A stretch of DNA of 64,000 nucleotides from Rhizobium album (GTDB lineage Bacteria; Pseudomonadota; Alphaproteobacteria; Rhizobiales; Rhizobiaceae), in NCBI RefSeq assembly GCF_003122325.1, contig NZ_QFBC01000004.1:248001-312000 (forward strand), given 5' to 3'. The number at the start of each line of letters is the position of its first letter. Within the stretch, counting starts at the first letter, position 1. The notes under the pieces are model-generated. The model was not told where the DNA came from. It searched no databases and worked only from the letters and a program-made list of their open reading frames with translations. A program made the position numbers and the translations under genes. This document shows, one piece after another, positions 56,127-64,000 of the stretch.

Positions 56127-56491
56127 CAGGCGTTGATCGCGATCATGCCGGCGACGATCAACACGGCGCCGACGGCATACCGCAATGTCACGGCCTCGCC
56201 CAGAAAGATCTGCGCCAGAAGCGGCACGAAGCAGAATGTCAGCCCCATGAAGGAATAGGCGATCGTCAGCGGCACCGATTTCAGCACGTAGATCCAGACC
56301 AGCGTGCCGAACCCGTAGAGAGCCAGGGCGGCAAGCAGCAGCGGATTGAAGGCCAGCTGCAACAGGCCGCGCATGCTGAAATCACCGGCCGACGTGCTGG
56401 TCAGCTTGAACAGCACCTGGCCGGCCGCGATCAGCAGCGGCGTACCCAGAAGTCCCACCCATGTGCCGACTGGCAGCGACAAGAACATCAT
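56126..56491 (-). CDS. EamA/SMR-type small transporter (ArnE/F-like)
   Basis: This 121-aa protein has four hydrophobic segments, and LLIAAGQVLFKLTSTSAGDF and SVPLTIAYSFMGLTFCFVPL match the SMR/EamA half-size transporters such as ArnE/ArnF, which flip undecaprenyl-phosphate-aminoarabinose. It is clustered with a GT2 and a methyltransferase, and spaced 7 bp after the methyltransferase. A role in flipping a lipid-linked sugar is inferred. Confidence 0.82.
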   Translation of the reverse strand: MMFLSLPVGTWVGLLGTPLLIAAGQVLFKLTSTSAGDFSMRGLLQLAFNPLLLAALALYGFGTLVWIYVLKSVPLTIAYSFMGLTFCFVPLLAQIFLGEAVTLRYAVGAVLIVAGMIAINA

Positions 56492-56498
56492 CCGCTCC

Positions 56499-57194
56499 TC
56501 AAGCCCGGTCTTCGCAATAAAAAATGTCGCGGCCGATATCGATGCATTCGTGCACCGCCGGCACCGGATGGACGGCGCGCAGGAAGGAATGCGTGTAGGG
56601 GAAGAAGTTGAAGTGCGGATTGAAGGTGTAGCGGTATTCCCGCTCCCGCGGCACGACGATGATCAGCCGTCGGCGTGCGATGCGCCTCAATTCCGCGATC
56701 GCCTGCCGGTAGTCCAGCAGATGCTCGATGACATGGGTGCAGACCACGGTATCGAACTCGCCGTCGGCAAAGGGCAGGGACTCGATCTTGGCGGCGACAT
56801 ATTCGATGCCCGGCAAGGCCGCCGCGTCCTCGACGACAAAATCGACGCCGGTCAGGCGCGAAAGCGCCGGATGCGCCGCCTGGATGTGGCTGAGCAGCGC
56901 GCCGGTGCCGCAGCCGACATCGCAGAGGCTGTCGCCGACCACGGAGGCGTTGATACGGCGGATGGTGGCGGCGGAATTGTCGGTGCCCTGGTGAACCCGC
57001 GGATGGTTGCGGTAGAGCGTTTCGTATTCGGCTTCGGTCAGGAACGGCGCCCGTTCGCGGAAGCGGGCGAGATGATTGATGTGGTCACCCCAGGCGAGGC
57101 GCGCCATCCAGCGGAAGGCGGCGGAATCGCGCAGGATCGGCGGCATGACGTCTTCGATGACGAAGCGGATGCGGTTGGTGGTTTCCCTGTTCAT
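56499..57194 (-). CDS. Class I SAM-dependent methyltransferase
   Basis: This 231-aa protein has motif I SLCDVGCGTGALLSHI, VDFVVEDAAALPGIEYVAAK and FDTVVCTHVIEHLLD. The last motif is typical of small-molecule or sugar methyltransferases (Methyltransf_11/23). Its acceptor is unknown; context suggests a lipid-linked sugar or its precursor. It is 19 bp downstream of the GT2 gene and 7 bp upstream of the EamA/SMR-type gene. Confidence 0.88.
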   Translation of the reverse strand: MNRETTNRIRFVIEDVMPPILRDSAAFRWMARLAWGDHINHLARFRERAPFLTEAEYETLYRNHPRVHQGTDNSAATIRRINASVVGDSLCDVGCGTGALLSHIQAAHPALSRLTGVDFVVEDAAALPGIEYVAAKIESLPFADGEFDTVVCTHVIEHLLDYRQAIAELRRIARRRLIIVVPREREYRYTFNPHFNFFPYTHSFLRAVHPVPAVHECIDIGRDIFYCEDRA

Positions 57195-57213
57195 CGTTGC
57201 GCTCCGAGGCCGA

Positions 57214-58203
57214 TCAGGCCGCCCTCACCGTTTTATCGGCAGCAGGCCTGGCGGCGGATGGCCGCAGCCGGCCGACCGGCAGGCTGATGTAATGGATGCG
57301 CATCTGCTCCGCCCGGCCCCTGGCGACGGAATCGAGGATGGTGCCGGCAGTAAACATCATGAAGGAAATCATCATCAGCGCCATGGACAGAACCCAGGTC
57401 GGCTGGCGGTTCACCAGGCCGGTGGCGAAATATTCGAGCAGCACCGGCGTCATGAACACGGTGCTCGTCGCCATGAAGGCGACGCTGAGCGCGCCGAAAA
57501 AGGCGAAGGGCCGCGTTTCCTTCATCAGCATGGCGAACATCCAGAGGATTTTTGCGCCATCCCGAAAGGTCGACAGTTTCGAATGCGAACCCTCCGGCCG
57601 CCGGCCGTAATCGAGTTCCAGTTCGCTCACCGGCAGTTTCAGCCGCGAGGCATGCACCGACATTTCCGTCTCGATCTCGAAACCGGCGGAAACGGCGGGA
57701 AAACTCTTGACGAAGCGGCGCGAGAAGGCGCGGTAGCCGGAGAAGATATCGGTGAAATCGCTGCCGAAGATCATGCGGTAGAGACGGTTGAACAGCCGGT
57801 TGCCGATCGCATGGCCCTGGCGCCCGGCATCGGCATGCACGCCGCGGCGGGTGCCGACCACCATGTCGGCCCCCTCGGTCAGGAGCGTGCGGATCAGGTC
57901 TTCGGCATCGTCTGGCGAATAGGTGCCGTCGCCATCGGCCATCAGGTAGACGTCGGCCTCGATGTCGGCGAACATGCGGCGCACGACATTGCCCTTGCCC
58001 TGCCGCCGTTCGCGCACCACGGTGGCGCCGGCCAGCATCGCCTGTAGCGCCGTGCCGTCGACGGAATTGTTGTCGTAGACGTAGATGCGGGCCTCCGGCA
58101 GCGCCTCGCGAAAGCCGCGCACGACGGCGGCGATCGTGCCCGCCTCGTTGTAGCAGGGCAGGAGTACCGCGATATCCAGGCCCTCGGCGTCAGCAACAAC
58201 CAT
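57214..58203 (-). CDS. Family 2 glycosyltransferase with C-terminal membrane segments
   Basis: This 329-aa protein has a GT-A domain (AVLLPCYNEAGTIAAVVRGF, DNNSVDGT, the DxD-type MADGDGTYSPDD) and two or more hydrophobic segments after about residue 230, the architecture of polyprenyl-phosphate glycosyltransferases (DPM1/ArnC/GtrB type). The ATG at 58203 is taken; a TTG at 58218 is possible. It heads a minus-strand unit with the methyltransferase and the SMR-like and 4-TM genes. Confidence 0.9.
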   Translation of the reverse strand: MVVADAEGLDIAVLLPCYNEAGTIAAVVRGFREALPEARIYVYDNNSVDGTALQAMLAGATVVRERRQGKGNVVRRMFADIEADVYLMADGDGTYSPDDAEDLIRTLLTEGADMVVGTRRGVHADAGRQGHAIGNRLFNRLYRMIFGSDFTDIFSGYRAFSRRFVKSFPAVSAGFEIETEMSVHASRLKLPVSELELDYGRRPEGSHSKLSTFRDGAKILWMFAMLMKETRPFAFFGALSVAFMATSTVFMTPVLLEYFATGLVNRQPTWVLSMALMMISFMMFTAGTILDSVARGRAEQMRIHYISLPVGRLRPSAARPAADKTVRAA

Positions 58204-58329
58204 GATTTCTACCCGCAACTCAAGAAAACCATCGGCAAACTGCGCGCCGCATTCGGATTTTACTATTTCTTGAGAAGGTTAAGGCATGGTTTCCGTCACC
58301 TTCTTGTATCGCGTTAAAGGACGGGCAGC

Positions 58330-60180
58330 ATGGCGAATGCGGCACTGACGACGGAAACCGCCGGCCGGGGTGCGGCTTCACGCACGGCATCCGGGCACCT
58401 GCTCGCCCAGTTGCGTTTTGCCGTGGTCCTTTACGGCATTATCACCATGCTCGTGCTCGCCGCGCTGAACATGCCGGGCTCCCACGACTATGTCGGCGCC
58501 GACAATGACGATGCCATGCGGCTCGTCGAAGTGCGCGACTTGCTGGCCGGCCAGAACTGGTTCGACATGCAGCAGTACAGGCTTGGCCTCGAAGACGGGA
58601 CGCCGATGCACTGGTCGCGGCTCGTCGACCTGCCGATCGCCAACCTGATCTCGTTCTTCGACCTGTTCCTGCCGCACACGGCAGCGGAAGCCGCAGCGCT
58701 TGCCGCCTGGCCGATGGGCCTCGGTGTCTGCCTGCTTTTTGTCATGGGGCTTGCCGGCCGGCGGATCGGCGGCACGGCGGTGATGCATGCGGCGATGGGG
58801 CTGACCGCCATCTACCTGGTCACCGGCAACCGTTTCCTGCCGGGCGCCATCGACCACCACAATGTCCAGCTGCTGCTGATGGCGATCGTCGCCGCCATGC
58901 TGGTCGATCCTGAGCGCCGGCCGGCGAGTTTTGCGATTGCCGGGCTTGCGGTCGCGCTGGCGATTGCCGTCGGCGTCGAGACGGTGCCGCATGTCGCCGT
59001 CGCCTGCCTGATCGTCGCCGGGCTCTGGGCCTGGCATGGCGCCGACATCGCCCGCCCGACGCGCGCCTTCTGCATCGCGCTCGTCATCGGCATGTCCGTC
59101 GCCTTCTTTTCGACGGTGCCGCCCGGCCTCTATGGGCTGGTGACCTGCGACAGCCTGTCGCTCGGCTTCTACGGCCTGACCTCGGTCGGCGCCACCATGC
59201 TGTTTGCCTCGACCTATGCCGCCAACGGCTTTTCCATGCCGATGCGGCTGACGGTGCTCGGCGCCTCCGGCATCATGGTGCTCAGCGCGCTGGTGACGCT
59301 GGCGCCGCAATGCCTCGGCAATCCTTTGAGCGACCTCGATCCGATGATCGCCAACCTGTGGCTTTCCAATGTCAGCGAAGCGCAATCGCTCTTCAGGCTG
59401 ATAAGACTGGATCCCGGCTCGGTCGGCGGTTTTTACGGAACGGGCCTGTTTGCGCTGGCCGTCTGCGCCTTCCGCATCTGGCGGCGGGACCGGGTTGAAA
59501 TGCATGCCGTACTCGGAGCCCTGCTGCTGGTCGGCGTCGCCGTGGCGATGTTCCAGGTGCGCGGCGCGGCCTTTGCCAATCTCCTTGCCATCCTGCCGCT
59601 CGCGCTGCTCTTGATGGAGATCCGCCGCATCGCCAATGCCGACCCGGAAAACATGGGGGCGGGTTTCGTCTATATCGTCACGGCGTTTCTCTGCGTGCCC
59701 TCCGCCTGGGGGCTCGGCGGCGTTCTCGGCGCCCAGGGGGTCAAAGGCCTTGTCGAACACTCGCCCCTTGCCGAAACGAAACCCGGCCCGCGTTGCTCGT
59801 CGCAGGCGGCGCTGGCCCAGCTCTCGGCACTGGAACCGGGTGTCGTGGCGTCGTCCATCGAATTTGGCGCCGCGATGCTGCGCTTTACGCCGCACCGCAT
59901 CCTCTCTGCGCCCTATCACCGCAACCAGGGCGGCATTCTGACCGAGATGTATATCGGCCTTTCCAATCCGCAGCAGGCCGAGTCCTTCCTGCGCGGCGCC
60001 GGCGTCACCGTGATTGCCTATTGCGCCGGCGACTGGCAGACGCACCATTTTGCCGAACTGGAGCCGCGGGGACTATACGCGGACCTGGCGCGCGGAAACA
60101 TTCCCGCTTATCTGGAGGCACTGCCGGCAGCCGAAGGTTCCGACCTCACGCTTTACCGCGTGCTGCCGGAAGAGAAATGA
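58330..60180 (+). CDS. Large multi-span membrane protein, GT-C/STT3-like
   Basis: This 616-aa protein has about ten or more transmembrane segments and a soluble C-terminal region of about 130 residues. Early in the sequence an acidic ADNDDAMRLVEVRDLL motif follows the first membrane span, as the first extracytoplasmic loop of GT-C enzymes (STT3/PglB/AglB, ArnT) carries acidic metal ligands; later GAIDHHNVQLLLMAI resembles the DHH region of STT3-type oligosaccharyltransferases. Assignment is by motif and topology. It is divergent from the GT2 unit with 126 bp between the starts and is a candidate transferase for the lipid-linked sugar. Confidence 0.7.
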   Translation: MANAALTTETAGRGAASRTASGHLLAQLRFAVVLYGIITMLVLAALNMPGSHDYVGADNDDAMRLVEVRDLLAGQNWFDMQQYRLGLEDGTPMHWSRLVDLPIANLISFFDLFLPHTAAEAAALAAWPMGLGVCLLFVMGLAGRRIGGTAVMHAAMGLTAIYLVTGNRFLPGAIDHHNVQLLLMAIVAAMLVDPERRPASFAIAGLAVALAIAVGVETVPHVAVACLIVAGLWAWHGADIARPTRAFCIALVIGMSVAFFSTVPPGLYGLVTCDSLSLGFYGLTSVGATMLFASTYAANGFSMPMRLTVLGASGIMVLSALVTLAPQCLGNPLSDLDPMIANLWLSNVSEAQSLFRLIRLDPGSVGGFYGTGLFALAVCAFRIWRRDRVEMHAVLGALLLVGVAVAMFQVRGAAFANLLAILPLALLLMEIRRIANADPENMGAGFVYIVTAFLCVPSAWGLGGVLGAQGVKGLVEHSPLAETKPGPRCSSQAALAQLSALEPGVVASSIEFGAAMLRFTPHRILSAPYHRNQGGILTEMYIGLSNPQQAESFLRGAGVTVIAYCAGDWQTHHFAELEPRGLYADLARGNIPAYLEALPAAEGSDLTLYRVLPEEK

Positions 60181-60191
60181 TCCGATCGCGC

Positions 60192-60207
60192 CCGGCCCCG
60201 GGGCCGG
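60192..60207. repeat. 16-bp perfect GC palindrome between convergent genes
   Basis: CCGGCCCCGGGGCCGG reads the same on both strands and lies between the ends of the GT-C-like gene and the convergent spike/fibre gene. It has no T-run, so it is not a standard terminator, but the stem could act in both transcripts. Confidence 0.6.
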
Positions 60208-60227
60208 ACGCGACGCGCGGGGCGGGT

Positions 60228-61535
60228 TCACAGATGCGCCACCGCCTTGGCCGGCAGCGCCGCATCCGCCATGCGGAACGGATAGAGCGCAATGAAATCA
60301 TAGTGGCCGGAAGAGACATTGCCGCTCTCGGCGCGGCCGAGATAACTCTTCGTCAGGGTCGTATCGAGCGCAACCGCGGTATTCTGCACCGTTGCTCCGT
60401 TGTAGGACCCCGCCTTGCCCGATCCGCTCCAGGCGGCAGCAACACCGAAGGGCGGCAGGGGAGCGGCCGCTGACGCCAGCGTGACGATGCTGCTCGCGCC
60501 GAAAACGATGCTGTTCTGCGTGCTGTTGAAGCCGACGAGCCGCGACATCGCGGTTCCGCCGACAATGGCGCCGAACGCCCCGCGCATGCCCTGCCCGCGG
60601 ATGACGACGCCGGCAGCGGCGCGCTGCAACACCGCTTCGCCAGTCGGCGAGAACCGGCAGACATCGCCGCTGCGTGTGACGGACGCCGTCGTCGTCGGCA
60701 CGTAGGACGACGGCGACAAGCCGCTTTCCAGCTGCGCGCCGTCGAAGTCCACCGTGCCGGCGCCGCTGAACATCTGCAGCTGCAGCGCCGTGCCGGCCGG
60801 CGTAAAACTGAAGCCGACACGGTAATAACCGCCGGGAAAGGCGGTGACGAACGGCGTAGCCGAGCCGCTGCCGGTGCTCGCGGCCGTGCGGCTGGCCCAG
60901 CTGACAGTGATTTCGTAGCCGGCGGCATTGGCGCCGTCATAGGCTCGCAACCGCGATTGCGCCGCCGTTCTGGGTTTCATCCAGGCCCAGAAGCAATAGG
61001 TCTGGCCGGACGTGACCGAAACCGACTGGGAATACCGGGCATCCGTGGAGGCACCGGTCAGCCGGAAAGCATCGCCATCGCCGAAAAGGCTCGGCTGGCC
61101 GCGAACCGCCGCCATGTCGACGGCGGTCCAGGGCGAGGCGGCGAGATTGCGCGACTGCAGCAGCAGATTGGCGACCTGCGCCTCGACCAGCAACTGGCGG
61201 CTGCCGTGCGACCAGTCGAAGCGCGCCGTGTCGGCGGCTGCCGTCCTGATCGTGCCATCCGAATCGAGATAGGTGGCCGTCCCGGCGCGGCTGAACAAGA
61301 AAAGATCGGCGAAGGCGACGGGGCGCACCGCATCGCCGATTGCGGCGGCCGTGGCCGCTGCAATGCTTGCCGGCGCGAGGCCGGTCAGGACGCAGGCGTT
61401 GCGCCGTGCATCGAAGGCGAAAGCCGGCGGTTTGGCCGGCCCGCCGGCGATATCGGCGGCAAGGGCCCCCGGCAGCGCCCAGAAGGGCAACGGGCGCCCG
61501 CAACCGGTCAACGAGATCTGAGCATCGACCACCAT
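60228..61535 (-). CDS. Phage/GTA head-fibre-like protein (carbohydrate-binding type)
   Basis: This 435-aa protein has no signal peptide. It contains the phage fibre-type pattern LLVEAQVANLLLQSRNLAAS near residue 115, followed by a lectin-like jelly-roll region (YCFWAWMKPRT) and GAQLESGLSPSSYVPTTTAS with VTRSGDV, a recurrent signature of phage head/tail fibre proteins. It is coupled (TGATG overlap) to a spike-base protein of the Rcc01079 family. Together they resemble the GhsA/GhsB head-spike pair of the Rhodobacter gene transfer agent. No other phage genes are nearby. Confidence 0.7.
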   Translation of the reverse strand: MVVDAQISLTGCGRPLPFWALPGALAADIAGGPAKPPAFAFDARRNACVLTGLAPASIAAATAAAIGDAVRPVAFADLFLFSRAGTATYLDSDGTIRTAAADTARFDWSHGSRQLLVEAQVANLLLQSRNLAASPWTAVDMAAVRGQPSLFGDGDAFRLTGASTDARYSQSVSVTSGQTYCFWAWMKPRTAAQSRLRAYDGANAAGYEITVSWASRTAASTGSGSATPFVTAFPGGYYRVGFSFTPAGTALQLQMFSGAGTVDFDGAQLESGLSPSSYVPTTTASVTRSGDVCRFSPTGEAVLQRAAAGVVIRGQGMRGAFGAIVGGTAMSRLVGFNSTQNSIVFGASSIVTLASAAAPLPPFGVAAAWSGSGKAGSYNGATVQNTAVALDTTLTKSYLGRAESGNVSSGHYDFIALYPFRMADAALPAKAVAHL

Positions 61536-61798
61536 CAGACCAGGCCCACGATGTCGGTGGCGGTGGTGCCGGTGGCGCGCACGCGCACCGCCCGCAACGG
61601 CAGGATCGAACCGGCAAACACATTGGCCAGCGTCACCACCTCACCCGACAGCATCGTGACGCTGAGGTTGCCACCGCCGCCGACATAAAGCGCCCGGACC
61701 GTCTCGGCGAGATCGGTCGCATCGTTCGGCGTGATCGAAAAACCCGAGCTTGCGGGCCCGGACAGCGAAGGTTGGGTATTGGCAAAACGGTCGGCCAT
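61535..61798 (-). CDS. Spike base protein, Rcc01079 (GhsA-like) family
   Basis: This 87-aa protein reads MADRFANTQPSLSGPASSGF then SITPNDATDLAETVRALYVG then GGGNLSVTMLSGEVVTLANV then FAGSILPLRAVRVRATGTTA and TDIVGLV, the full-length pattern of the GTA/phage head spike base family. AAGGAG lies 6 nt before the ATG at 61798. Codon use is like the neighbours. It is followed by the fibre gene. Function in this host is unknown. Confidence 0.8.
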   Translation of the reverse strand: MADRFANTQPSLSGPASSGFSITPNDATDLAETVRALYVGGGGNLSVTMLSGEVVTLANVFAGSILPLRAVRVRATGTTATDIVGLV

Positions 61799-62078
61799 CG
61801 GAAACTCCTTGGAAATGACGGTTCCCCATGATGCGTTCCGCCGGCGGCGCGGGGATCGGCGGGGACGATCTTTTTGACACGCGACCCGATGTTTCCGGTC
61901 AAATGCCATGCCAAGCCTTTGACGATGCTGGAACTGGAGGGCCAGTCATGCGGAGAGCGGACCGTCAAGGCGCGAGCCATGCCGCGCAAAATCATCCTCT
62001 CCTGCTTTTTCGGGGAAGAGGCGGATGGAGCGGAGGTTTGCTGCTGACCGCGGCGCCGTCATCGGCTAGGATCGCGCC

Positions 62079-63692
62079 ATGGCCAATCTCTTCGACGTCG
62101 ACACCCCATCGAACCTGACCGAATACAGCGTTTCGGAACTTTCCGGCTCGATCAAGCGCACGGTGGAAACGGCATTCGACCAGGTGCGGGTGCGCGGCGA
62201 GATTTCCGGCTATCGCGGCCCGCATTCCTCCGGCCACGCCTATTTTTCGCTGAAGGACGACCGTGCGCGCATCGACGCCGTCATCTGGAAAGGCACGATG
62301 AGCCGGCTAAAGTTCCGGCCGGAAGAGGGCATGGAGGTCATCGCCACCGGCAAGGTCACCACCTTTCCGGGCTCGTCGAAATACCAGATCGTCATCGAAA
62401 GCCTGGAACCGGCCGGCGCCGGCGCGCTGATGGCGCTGATCGAGGAGCGCAAGCGCAAGCTTGCCGCCGAGGGCCTGTTCGATCCCGAACGCAAGCGGCG
62501 CCTGCCGTTTCTGCCGCGGGTCATCGGCGTCGTCACCTCGCCGACCGGGGCGGTCATTCGCGATATCCTGCACCGTATTTCCGACCGCTTTCCGGTGCGG
62601 GTGCTGCTCTGGCCGGTAAAAGTCCAGGGCGAAGGCTCCGGCCAGGAGGTCGCCAATGCGATCCACGGTTTCAACGCGCTGTCGCCCGATGGCGCCATTC
62701 CGCGGCCGGACGTGCTGATCGTCGCCCGTGGCGGCGGCAGCCTCGAAGACCTCTGGAGCTTCAACGACGAGATCGTCGTCCGGGCGGCGGCCGAAAGTCG
62801 CATCCCGCTGATTTCGGCCGTCGGCCACGAGACCGACTGGACGTTGATCGATTATGCCGCCGACGTGCGTGCACCGACGCCGACCGGGGCGGCGGAAATG
62901 GCCGTGCCCGTGAAGGCCGAGCTGCAGTCGCAGCTTGCGGCGCTCTCTGCCCGGCTGCAGGGCGGCACCGGCCGCCACATGGACCAGCGCCGCCAGAACC
63001 TCCGTTCGCTGGTGCGGGCGCTGCCCTCGCTCGACCAGTTGCTCGCCTTGCCGCGCCGTCGCTTCGACGAGGCTGCCGTGGGCCTGGGACGTGGCCTGTC
63101 GCTGAACACCATCAACAAACGCCGCGGCTTCGAGCGGTTCGCCGCCCATCTGCGGCCGGAGCTGTTGACGGGTCGCATCAACGAGCGCCGCCAGCAGGTG
63201 AACGAGCGGATGGTCCGTATCGAGCGGTTCATCGAGCGCCGCACCGCCGAACTAAACTCCCGGCTGAAGCGGGCGGATGCCGTGCTCGGGCTGGTGCCGG
63301 CCCGCCTCGATACGCAGGTGGCGCGCTTCCGCGACCGGCTGTCCAACCTGACGCGCCATGCCGACAGCACGCTCGCCCACCAGCTTCGCCGTTGGCGCGC
63401 CGATGTGCTGGCGCAGGACCGGGTGCTGCAATCGCTGTCCTACAAGAACGTGCTGCTGCGCGGCTATGCGGTGATCCGCGATGCCGACGACAGGCCGGTG
63501 TCGCGGGCAGCGGCACTTGGCCCCAGCGCGGCGATCTCCATCCAGTTCGCCGATGCCCGTGTCAACGCCGTCACCGGCAGCGAAGCCGGCCCGCCGCTGC
63601 CGCCCGCCGACACGCCGCCTACTCCGTCCCGCAAGCGCAGCGCAAAACCGGCCGCGCCCGAAAAACCGCCGGAACAGGGAAACCTGTTTTGA
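62079..63692 (+). CDS. xseA: Exodeoxyribonuclease VII large subunit
   Basis: This 537-aa nuclease subunit has the N-terminal OB fold ([20 protein letters not shown]), the central catalytic region with [12 protein letters not shown]-like [17 protein letters not shown] and [36 protein letters not shown] and a long C-terminal coiled-coil. The last about 35 residues are Pro/Ala/Lys-rich. AGGA is 7 nt upstream of the ATG. xseB is not in the window. Confidence 0.97.
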   Translation: MANLFDVDTPSNLTEYSVSELSGSIKRTVETAFDQVRVRGEISGYRGPHSSGHAYFSLKDDRARIDAVIWKGTMSRLKFRPEEGMEVIATGKVTTFPGSSKYQIVIESLEPAGAGALMALIEERKRKLAAEGLFDPERKRRLPFLPRVIGVVTSPTGAVIRDILHRISDRFPVRVLLWPVKVQGEGSGQEVANAIHGFNALSPDGAIPRPDVLIVARGGGSLEDLWSFNDEIVVRAAAESRIPLISAVGHETDWTLIDYAADVRAPTPTGAAEMAVPVKAELQSQLAALSARLQGGTGRHMDQRRQNLRSLVRALPSLDQLLALPRRRFDEAAVGLGRGLSLNTINKRRGFERFAAHLRPELLTGRINERRQQVNERMVRIERFIERRTAELNSRLKRADAVLGLVPARLDTQVARFRDRLSNLTRHADSTLAHQLRRWRADVLAQDRVLQSLSYKNVLLRGYAVIRDADDRPVSRAAALGPSAAISIQFADARVNAVTGSEAGPPLPPADTPPTPSRKRSAKPAAPEKPPEQGNLF

Positions 63693-63694
63693 TC

Positions 63695-63922
63695 ATGCGC
63701 CTGCTTCTCGTCTTCGCCCATCCGCTGGAACACAGTTTTGCCGCCGTCGTCGCCCGCACGGCGAAGGAGACGCTGGAGGCCGGCGGCCATAGCGTCGATA
63801 TGCTCGAGCTCTATCGCGAGGGGTTCGATCCGCGGCTGACGGAAACCGAGCGGCGCGGATACCATAGCACCAAACGCAAGGCGCATCTGCAGCGGATCCG
63901 GCAGGCGCTGTCGAAGATCTAG
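63695..63922 (+). pseudogene. Truncated NAD(P)H-quinone reductase (flavodoxin-fold) gene
   Basis: The first about 56 residues (MRLLLVFAHPLEHSFAAVVA, then GHSVDMLELYREGFDPRLTE and RRGYHST) match the N-terminus of the flavodoxin-like NAD(P)H-quinone reductase family, which normally runs to about 190-250 aa. After that the frame reads KRKAHLQRIRQALSKI and stops at 63920-63922, so the flavin-binding remainder is missing. The stop codon coincides with the edge of a repeat. A deletion or rearrangement joined to an unrelated 3' end is the likeliest cause. It starts 3 bp after the xseA stop. Confidence 0.7.
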
Positions 63923-64000
63923 AGTATTTCCGACCGAAGCGGGACCGCTTAGGCAACGGAATGTTGCAAAAACAAAGAGTTGGAGCATTTCCGGCTTCAC
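63922..64000. repeat. RIME-like intergenic mosaic repeat (extends past window)
   Basis: From 63922 the sequence carries GAGTATTTCCG (63922-63932) and, 61 bp later, GAGCATTTCCG (63983-63993), a direct repeat differing at one base, with a perfect 6-bp dyad AAGCGG-GA-CCGCTT at 63937-63950 between them and an AAAACAAAGAG stretch. AGAGCATTTCCG-type modules with such dyads and AAAACAAAGA are the hallmark of abundant intergenic repeats in Rhizobium, Agrobacterium and Sinorhizobium. The right end is outside the window. Confidence 0.65.

Noticed and set aside
60228-61798. Prophage or complete GTA cluster
   Set aside because: Only two genes look phage-like. No integrase, terminase, portal, capsid, tail or lysis gene and no att-like repeats were seen around them.

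Overview
The window reads as chromosomal DNA of an alphaproteobacterium of the order Hyphomicrobiales (Rhizobiales), most likely family Rhizobiaceae (Rhizobium, Agrobacterium or a near relative). The evidence is high GC, densely packed genes with many 1-14 bp overlaps, a Tad/Cpa (Ctp) pilus locus, a rhizobial-type phospholipid N-methyltransferase (pmtA), an alphaproteobacterial LexA box (GTTC-N7-GTTC), an Irr/ICE-like iron box, and at the right edge an intergenic sequence resembling the mosaic repeats scattered through rhizobial genomes. No rRNA, tRNA, CRISPR array or transposase was seen. Identifications rest on reading proteins and motifs by eye; no database search was run.

Layout. 1-2.8 kb: the 5' end of upp (minus) and phosphoketolase xfp, with an FNR/FixK-like box in its promoter. 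2.97-14.1 kb: Tad pilus locus, with pilA-cpaA-cpaB-cpaC-cpaD-cpaE-cpaF-tadB-tadC on the minus strand and a divergent plus-strand set of a secretin-N-domain protein and two TadE-type pseudopilins. 14.2-25.1 kb: housekeeping and salvage genes (deoB-add, VOC protein, prfC, dut-GNAT, lysE, cysK, comM, gshB, cupin). 25.2-29.4 kb: ugpBAEC glycerol-3-phosphate ABC importer. 29.5-42.97 kb: yraN-rsmI, dnaN, DUF72, pmtA, a broken histidine phosphatase gene, pyrF, DUF1330, an NDUFA9-like protein, a 54-residue secreted peptide, uppP, a GST, queG and its SDR partner, rlpA-like, rsmB.

43.0-48.2 kb: a four-gene envelope operon (imelysin, di-heme protein, second imelysin, DUF1513) behind an Irr/ICE-like site, with two strong mRNA hairpins, probably an iron-handling system. 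48.2-55.8 kb: GNAT, tspO, thioesterase, MTA/SAH nucleosidase, guaA, DUF922 protease-like protein, thpR behind a LexA-type SOS box, aldo-keto reductase, Gfo/Idh/MocA dehydrogenase. 55.8-60.2 kb: a membrane glycosylation-type cluster (4-TM protein, SMR/ArnE-like transporter, methyltransferase, GT2 with C-terminal membrane segments) divergent from a 616-residue GT-C/STT3-like membrane protein; together they look like a charge-flip-transfer route for a lipid-linked sugar. 60.2-61.8 kb: a two-gene module resembling gene-transfer-agent head-spike proteins without other phage genes. 62.1-64 kb: xseA, a truncated NAD(P)H-quinone reductase gene, and the repeat.

The most interesting leads are the lipid-linked glycosylation cluster, the isolated GTA-like spike pair beside it, the SOS box on thpR, the iron-box-controlled imelysin operon with its hairpins, and the nonsense codon in the histidine phosphatase gene.
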